A DNA stretch of 34,833 bases from Halanaerobium kushneri (GTDB lineage: Bacteria > Bacillota > Halanaerobiia > Halanaerobiales > Halanaerobiaceae). The notes beneath the pieces were generated by a model. The model saw nothing but the letters and a program-made list of their open reading frames with translations. It had not been told where the DNA came from and ran no database searches. Location: contig NZ_FTNC01000025.1 of assembly GCF_900156285.1 (NCBI RefSeq), positions 1-34,833 of the forward strand, read 5' to 3'. The stretch's first letter is position 1; the number at the start of each line of letters is the position of its first letter. Of this stretch, positions 31,721 to 34,833 are shown in pieces. Both the position numbers and the translations under genes were made by a program.

Positions 31721-32566
31721 TTGGATGCCGAAAAGCGGGATGATATTTTAAAGGAGTTAGATAAATTAATAGAAGTTATGGCTATTTTAAGAGGTCCGGA
31801 TGGATGTCCCTGGGACAAAAAGCAGGATTATTATTCAATAAAAGAGAATATTATTGAAGAAGCATATGAAGTTGTAGAAGCTTTAGAAAAGAATGATATT
31901 GAAGCTTTCAAAGAAGAGTTAGGTGACCTTTTACTGCAGGTGGTTTTTGAATCACAGATGGCCTATGAAAAAGGAGACTTTGATTTAGCTGATGTAGCAA
32001 AAGTATTAAGAAAGAAACTGATTCGTCGGCATCCGCATGTCTTTGCTGAGGTCGAAGTGGAGGGTTCTGAAGAAGTTTTAAAAAACTGGGAGCAAATTAA
32101 ACAGCAGGAAAAACAAAATAAAAATCAATTTAATTCATTGATGGATAAGTTTAATCAGGGGCAGAGTGCTTTAATCCAGGCTTATGACATACAGAAAATT
32201 GCTGCTGAAGTTGGTTTTGACTGGGATGAATTAGAGCCAGTTCTAAATAAAATTGAGGAAGAATTTGGTGAGTGTAAGGAAATTATCGGTGTAAATCCTG
32301 ATAACACTTTATTTGCTGACCAAAATCTAGATTCTGAACAGCAGAAAAAACTCGAAGCTGAAATTGGTGACCTTTTATTTGCAGTAGTTAATTTTGCCCG
32401 ATTTAAAAACGTTAATCCGGAGCTTGCTTTATTAAAAACTATTTTAAAGTTTAAAAACAGATTTAAATTTATTGAACAAAGAATTGTTGAAGAAAATTCG
32501 GAATTTGCGGATTATAGTTTGGAGCAGCTGGATGATATTTGGAATCAAGCTAAAAGTGAAGAATAG
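31721..32566 (+). CDS. mazG: MazG nucleoside triphosphate pyrophosphohydrolase
   Basis: This 281-residue protein has two MazG domains (about 15-120 and 155-250). Each has the metal-binding acidic pattern: ENIIEEAYEVVEAL...EELGDLLLQVVF in the first and IEEEFGECKEII...EAEIGDLLFAVVNFAR in the second. GPDGCPWDKKQDYYSIKENI is the family N-terminal signature. It hydrolyses (d)NTPs to monophosphates, cleansing nucleotide pools. The start is TTG at 31721 with GAGGGGG seven bases upstream; no in-frame ATG fits. Unlike B. subtilis YabN there is no N-terminal methylase domain. Confidence 0.95.
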   Translation: MDAEKRDDILKELDKLIEVMAILRGPDGCPWDKKQDYYSIKENIIEEAYEVVEALEKNDIEAFKEELGDLLLQVVFESQMAYEKGDFDLADVAKVLRKKLIRRHPHVFAEVEVEGSEEVLKNWEQIKQQEKQNKNQFNSLMDKFNQGQSALIQAYDIQKIAAEVGFDWDELEPVLNKIEEEFGECKEIIGVNPDNTLFADQNLDSEQQKKLEAEIGDLLFAVVNFARFKNVNPELALLKTILKFKNRFKFIEQRIVEENSEFADYSLEQLDDIWNQAKSEE

Positions 32567-32593
32567 AACATCATAACAGGAGGTTTATTAAAG

Positions 32594-33745
32594 ATGAAAA
32601 AAAGTTTAATTACTATTTTGATTACTAGTATTTTATTTAGTTTATTTATCACATTAACACCAGTAATGGCATTTGATGTTGCTACAGACTCAGCTATTTT
32701 ATTAGAAGCAGAAACAGGACAGGTATTATTTACAAAAAATGCAGATCGAAAACTTCCCCCTGCAAGTGTTACTAAAATAATGACACTTTTAATTGCACTG
32801 GAGAAAATAGAAGAAGGAAGTATATCTTTAGATGATAAAGTGACAATTAGCCGGTATGCAGAATCAATGGGAGGATCTCAGATCTACCTGGCTGCAAACA
32901 CTCAGGTGAAATTAGAAAAATTACTTAAAGCAGTAACGATTGCCTCTGGTAATGATGCCAGTGTAGCAATTGGCGAATATATTGCAGGTACATATAGTAA
33001 TTTTATTGCTATGATGAATGATAAGGCTCAAGAATTAGGAATGGATTCTACTAATTTTGCTAATTCAACTGGTCTCCCTGACCCAAATCATTACTCTACA
33101 GCGCGGGATATATCTATTATGGCCCGGGAATTAACAAAACATCCTAAAGTTTTAGAATGGGCTTCTATTTGGACAGAAACAATTCAGCTGCCTAATAGAG
33201 AGGCTATGCTGGTAAATACCAATAGTTTAATTAATAAATATCCCAGTATGGATGGTTTAAAAACAGGGCATACACAGGAAGCTGGCTTTTGTCTAGCTGC
33301 AACTGCTAAAAAAGGTAATACACGTTTGATTTCAGTTGTATTACAGGGTGATACTCTGGAAGAGCGAGAAGAGTCTACAATTAGATTGTTGGATTATGGT
33401 TTCAATGCCTTTTCTAAAAGACAAATAGCTGCTTCTGGAGATAAAATTCAAAATATACCTGTAGCTGAGTCTGCAGAAGAAGTTGCAGTTGGTGAGGTTG
33501 CAGAAAATTTATATGTGATGGTTCAAAAAGGACAGGAAAGAGAAATATCACAGAAAGTAGATGTTAAAGATTCTTTAAAAGCCCCAATCAAAGCAGGGGG
33601 AGAACTAGGGAAGTTAACTGTTTATAGAGGTGATGAGACGGTTGCTTCTGTAAATATTGTTGCTGCTCAGGATGTAGATCGAGCTAATATTATTGTGCGT
33701 CTCTGGAGAAAAGCCATTGGCTTTGCTCAGGGGTTGTTTTCATAA
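32594..33745 (+). CDS. dacF: D-alanyl-D-alanine carboxypeptidase (DacF/PBP5 type)
   Basis: This 383-residue exported protein trims the terminal D-Ala of peptidoglycan stem peptides. It has a signal peptide (1 to about 26, cleavage after VMA). The penicillin-binding motifs are S58-V-T-K61, SGN at 118-120 and KTG at 223-225. A PBP5-type C-terminal beta domain (about 275-360) precedes a short amphipathic end IIVRLWRKAIGFAQGLF suited to membrane attachment. All catalytic residues are present. AGGAGG precedes ATG 32594, and the gene follows mazG by 27 bases, so they may share a transcript. DacF versus DacA/DacB naming is not certain. Confidence 0.92.
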   Translation: MKKSLITILITSILFSLFITLTPVMAFDVATDSAILLEAETGQVLFTKNADRKLPPASVTKIMTLLIALEKIEEGSISLDDKVTISRYAESMGGSQIYLAANTQVKLEKLLKAVTIASGNDASVAIGEYIAGTYSNFIAMMNDKAQELGMDSTNFANSTGLPDPNHYSTARDISIMARELTKHPKVLEWASIWTETIQLPNREAMLVNTNSLINKYPSMDGLKTGHTQEAGFCLAATAKKGNTRLISVVLQGDTLEEREESTIRLLDYGFNAFSKRQIAASGDKIQNIPVAESAEEVAVGEVAENLYVMVQKGQEREISQKVDVKDSLKAPIKAGGELGKLTVYRGDETVASVNIVAAQDVDRANIIVRLWRKAIGFAQGLFS

Positions 33746-33805
33746 ACTAAACAATTAAAGGTAAAATATTTAATTTAGGGTATATCAGGATCACATCTGA
33801 TCTTT

Positions 33806-33843
33806 AACCTCTCATTTTAATGCATTAAGATGAGGGGTTTTTT
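33806..33843 (+). terminator. Rho-independent terminator after dacF
   Basis: AACCTCTCAT (33806-33815) pairs with ATGAGGGGTT (33830-33839) with one G-T wobble, extended by TTTAAT and ATTAAG, followed by a T-run. It insulates the rRNA promoters from dacF transcription. Confidence 0.9.
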
Positions 33844-33871
33844 ATATTATCTAACTTTTTTTAAAAAGTTC

Positions 33872-33900
33872 TTGACACTATATTAATTTAATGTTACTAT
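33872..33900 (+). promoter_or_regulatory. rRNA promoter P1
   Basis: TTGACA (33872-33877), N17 ending in TGT, TACTAT (33895-33900). Seven bases follow, then GTTGC with the candidate +1 G at 33908. It is preceded by TTAAAAAGTTC as in P3 and P4. Confidence 0.82.
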
Positions 33901-33910
33901 ATTAAACGTT

Positions 33911-33933
33911 GCAGCAATAATTATATTTGTTGC
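33911..33933 (+). other. Hairpin near the 5' end of the P1 transcript
   Basis: GCAGCAA (33911-33917) pairs with TTGTTGC (33927-33933), one G-T wobble. It starts three bases after the proposed +1 G of P1. Confidence 0.5.
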
Positions 33934-33965
33934 AGAAATCTTTTTGAAAAAAACCTCTTAAACTC

Positions 33966-33994
33966 TTGACAAAAAAGAGGATTGATGTTAAGAT
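33966..33994 (+). promoter_or_regulatory. rRNA promoter P2
   Basis: TTGACA (33966-33971), N17 ending in TGT, TAAGAT (33989-33994), seven bases, then GTCGCTG with candidate +1 G at 34002. An inverted repeat CCTCTT (33954-33959)/AAGAGG (33975-33980) brackets its -35 box. Confidence 0.85.
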
Positions 33995-34001
33995 AATGTA
34001 T

Positions 34002-34039
34002 GTCGCTGAAAAGTTGAAACATTAACTTTTCCGGCCGAC
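34002..34039 (+). other. 5'-terminal hairpin of the P2 transcript
   Basis: GTCG (34002-34005) pairs with CGAC (34036-34039), and GAAAAGTT (34008-34015) pairs perfectly with AACTTTTC (34024-34031). The stem begins at the proposed transcription start itself. Confidence 0.6.
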
Positions 34040-34059
34040 AAAATTATTTTAAAAAGTTC

Positions 34060-34088
34060 TTGACAAAGCAAAAAGAGCTTGATAAGAT
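34060..34088 (+). promoter_or_regulatory. rRNA promoter P3
   Basis: TTGACA (34060-34065), N17 ending in TGA, TAAGAT (34083-34088), seven bases, then GTCGC with candidate +1 G at 34096. Upstream AT-rich tract TTATTTTAAAAAGTTC may act as an UP element. Confidence 0.85.
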
Positions 34089-34106
34089 AATAAGCGTCGC
34101 ACAAAT

Positions 34107-34153
34107 AATCTCAACACTTTTTAAGCTTTTAGGTAAGCTTAAAATAAGAGATT
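34107..34153 (+). other. Long hairpin in the P3 leader
   Basis: TTTTAAGCTT (34119-34128) pairs perfectly with AAGCTTAAAA (34135-34144) around a 6-base loop, and AATCTC (34107-34112) pairs with GAGATT (34148-34153) outside it. No T-run follows. From 34154 to 34260 the sequence is AT-rich with A/T tracts and no gene. Confidence 0.6.
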
Positions 34154-34264
34154 GAAAGAACTTAAATTTAAGGCTTAAATAATTTTTTCTTCTTTAATAT
34201 ATAAGAGAAAAAATAAAGCTTTAAAGCAGAGGAAAATCTTTTTAAAAGTTTTTCTAAAAAGTTC

Positions 34265-34293
34265 TTGACAAAGTGAGGCGGAGTTGATAAGAT
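34265..34293 (+). promoter_or_regulatory. rRNA promoter P4
   Basis: TTGACA (34265-34270), N17 ending in TGA, TAAGAT (34288-34293), seven bases, then GTCGCTG with candidate +1 G at 34301. It is preceded by CTAAAAAGTTC, matching P3, and is the promoter nearest to 16S. Confidence 0.87.
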
Positions 34294-34300
34294 ATTAAAT

Positions 34301-34599
34301 GTCGCTGAGAAAAAAGGCGGCAGGAAATATAGAAACATTATCTCGAAATGAGAACAAATTAAATAAGGCGCCGCCCTCAATGGGCAAGTGCCAAAATATC
34401 AATTTGTTCTATAAAAGAGATTGTGTGCGAAGGGGTCAATCCCCGAGCAAGGCGCTAACCTTTTTGTTTAAAAAAGAAAGCGCGTTGAACCTTGAAAATT
34501 AAACAGCAAGCCAACGTTAATATACTTTGAGTGTTAAAACTTAAAAGTAATTATTAGTTTAAAGCTTATATTAAATAATATGAGCCAAATTCAAATTCT
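34301..34599 (+). other. Structured 16S rRNA leader with boxA-like element
   Basis: About 300 bases of non-coding leader. AGAACAAATT (34351-34360) and AATTTGTTCT (34401-34410) form a perfect 10-bp stem. Within its loop GCCC (34373-34376) can pair with GGGC (34382-34385), or the overlapping GCCGCC can pair back with GGCGGC near 34317, so two folds compete. CTTGAAAATTAAACAG at 34491-34506 resembles the boxA-type antitermination region found before Firmicute 16S genes. The sequence just before 16S would pair with the far side of 16S for RNase processing, but that partner is outside the window. Confidence 0.6.
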
Positions 34600-34833
34600 T
34601 TATACGGAGAGTTTGATCCTGGCTCAGGACGAACGCTGGCGGCGTGCTTAACACATGCAAGTCGAACGGTCTACCTCGACAGAAACCTTCGGGTTGACGA
34701 CGAGATCTAGATAGTGGCGGACGGGTGAGTAACACGTGAATAATCTGTCCTCAAGTCCGGGATAACCTGGCGAAAGTCGGGCTAATCCGGGGTAAGCTGA
34801 GAGTGTGGCATCACACAATCAGAAAAGGTGGCT
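34600..34833 (+). rRNA. rrs: 16S ribosomal RNA, 5' part
   Basis: The conserved 5' end ACGGAGAGTTTGATCCTGG begins near 34604, followed by GAACGCTGGCGGCGTGC, ACACATGCAAGTCGAACGG and GGCGGACGGGTGAGTAACACG. The 5' end is set at 34600 by comparison with the usual offset to AGAGTTTGATC and may be off by a few bases. About 234 nt are present, and the gene runs off the window end. The V1 hairpin contains CTTCGGG. It is driven by the four promoters upstream. Confidence 0.97.

Noticed and set aside
22037-32566. Sporulation capacity inferred from spoVG and spoVB-like genes
   Set aside because: Both families occur in non-sporulating Firmicutes, and no sporulation-specific sigma factor or spore coat gene is in the window.
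34168-34502. Open frames of 67-70 codons on both strands in the rRNA leader
   Set aside because: They lie within promoters P4 and the structured leader, lack ribosome binding sites and resemble no family.
1-34833. CRISPR arrays, tRNA genes, transposase genes, prophage
   Set aside because: No regularly spaced repeats, no cloverleaf-like sequences and no transposase or phage-type proteins were seen. The palindrome at 4443-4610 is the only mobile-like item.

Overview
The window is AT-rich and low-GC, with strong AGGAGG-type ribosome binding sites, many TTG starts and an almost entirely co-directional (+) gene layout. Together with the Bacillus/Clostridium-type gene order (veg, ispE, spoVG-glmU-prs-ctc-pth-mfd-spoVB-mazG, dacF), this points to an anaerobic Firmicute. 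A ferredoxin-type [FeFe] hydrogenase fits a fermentative, H2-metabolising lifestyle. The start of the 16S rRNA gene, several acidic proteins and the Na+/phosphate symporter would suit a halophilic order such as Halanaerobiales, but that placement is inference from memory and was not tested by alignment.

Layout. 1-2100: the end of an upstream gene, then a two-gene unit of a thioredoxin-like [2Fe-2S] protein and an [FeFe] hydrogenase. 2150-4434: veg with a strong promoter, then a Na+/Pi cotransporter. 4443-4610: a 168-bp imperfect palindrome resembling a MITE. 4737-7823: a GrpB-family protein and a PhoB/PhoR-type two-component system. 7968-9679: an arsR-arsP-thioredoxin-like cassette with its own promoter and operator. 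9824-14158: a PHO-box-like array followed by pstS, pstC, pstA, pstB and phoU. 14238-17097: an ABC exporter and two small PspC/LiaF-like membrane proteins. 17123-17641 (-): bioY. 17784-22040: ispE, glnR-like/glnA, an ECF S-component and an AIR-synthase-like protein. 22037-33745: spoVG, glmU, prs, rplY/ctc, pth, mfd, spoVB-like, mazG, dacF. 33806-34833: a terminator, four regularly built tandem rRNA promoters, a structured leader and the first ~234 nt of 16S rRNA.

How it works together. About 11.5 kb (2.6-14.2 kb) is devoted to phosphate: a low-affinity Na+/Pi symporter with a PhoU-like tail, PhoB/PhoR sensing, the high-affinity PstSCAB importer and PhoU. The arsenic-type cassette lies inside it, which makes sense because arsenate enters through phosphate transporters. 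The second half is mainly housekeeping: isoprenoid, nitrogen, cell-wall precursor and PRPP synthesis, translation, transcription-coupled repair and nucleotide sanitation.

I see no dramatic unknown system. The most notable non-coding structures are the rRNA promoter array with matching promoter-plus-hairpin modules and an apparently fixed +1 G, and the large palindrome at 4443-4610. Genes with poorly defined roles are the AIR-synthase-like protein, the ECF S-component and the small LiaF/DUF5668-like membrane protein.
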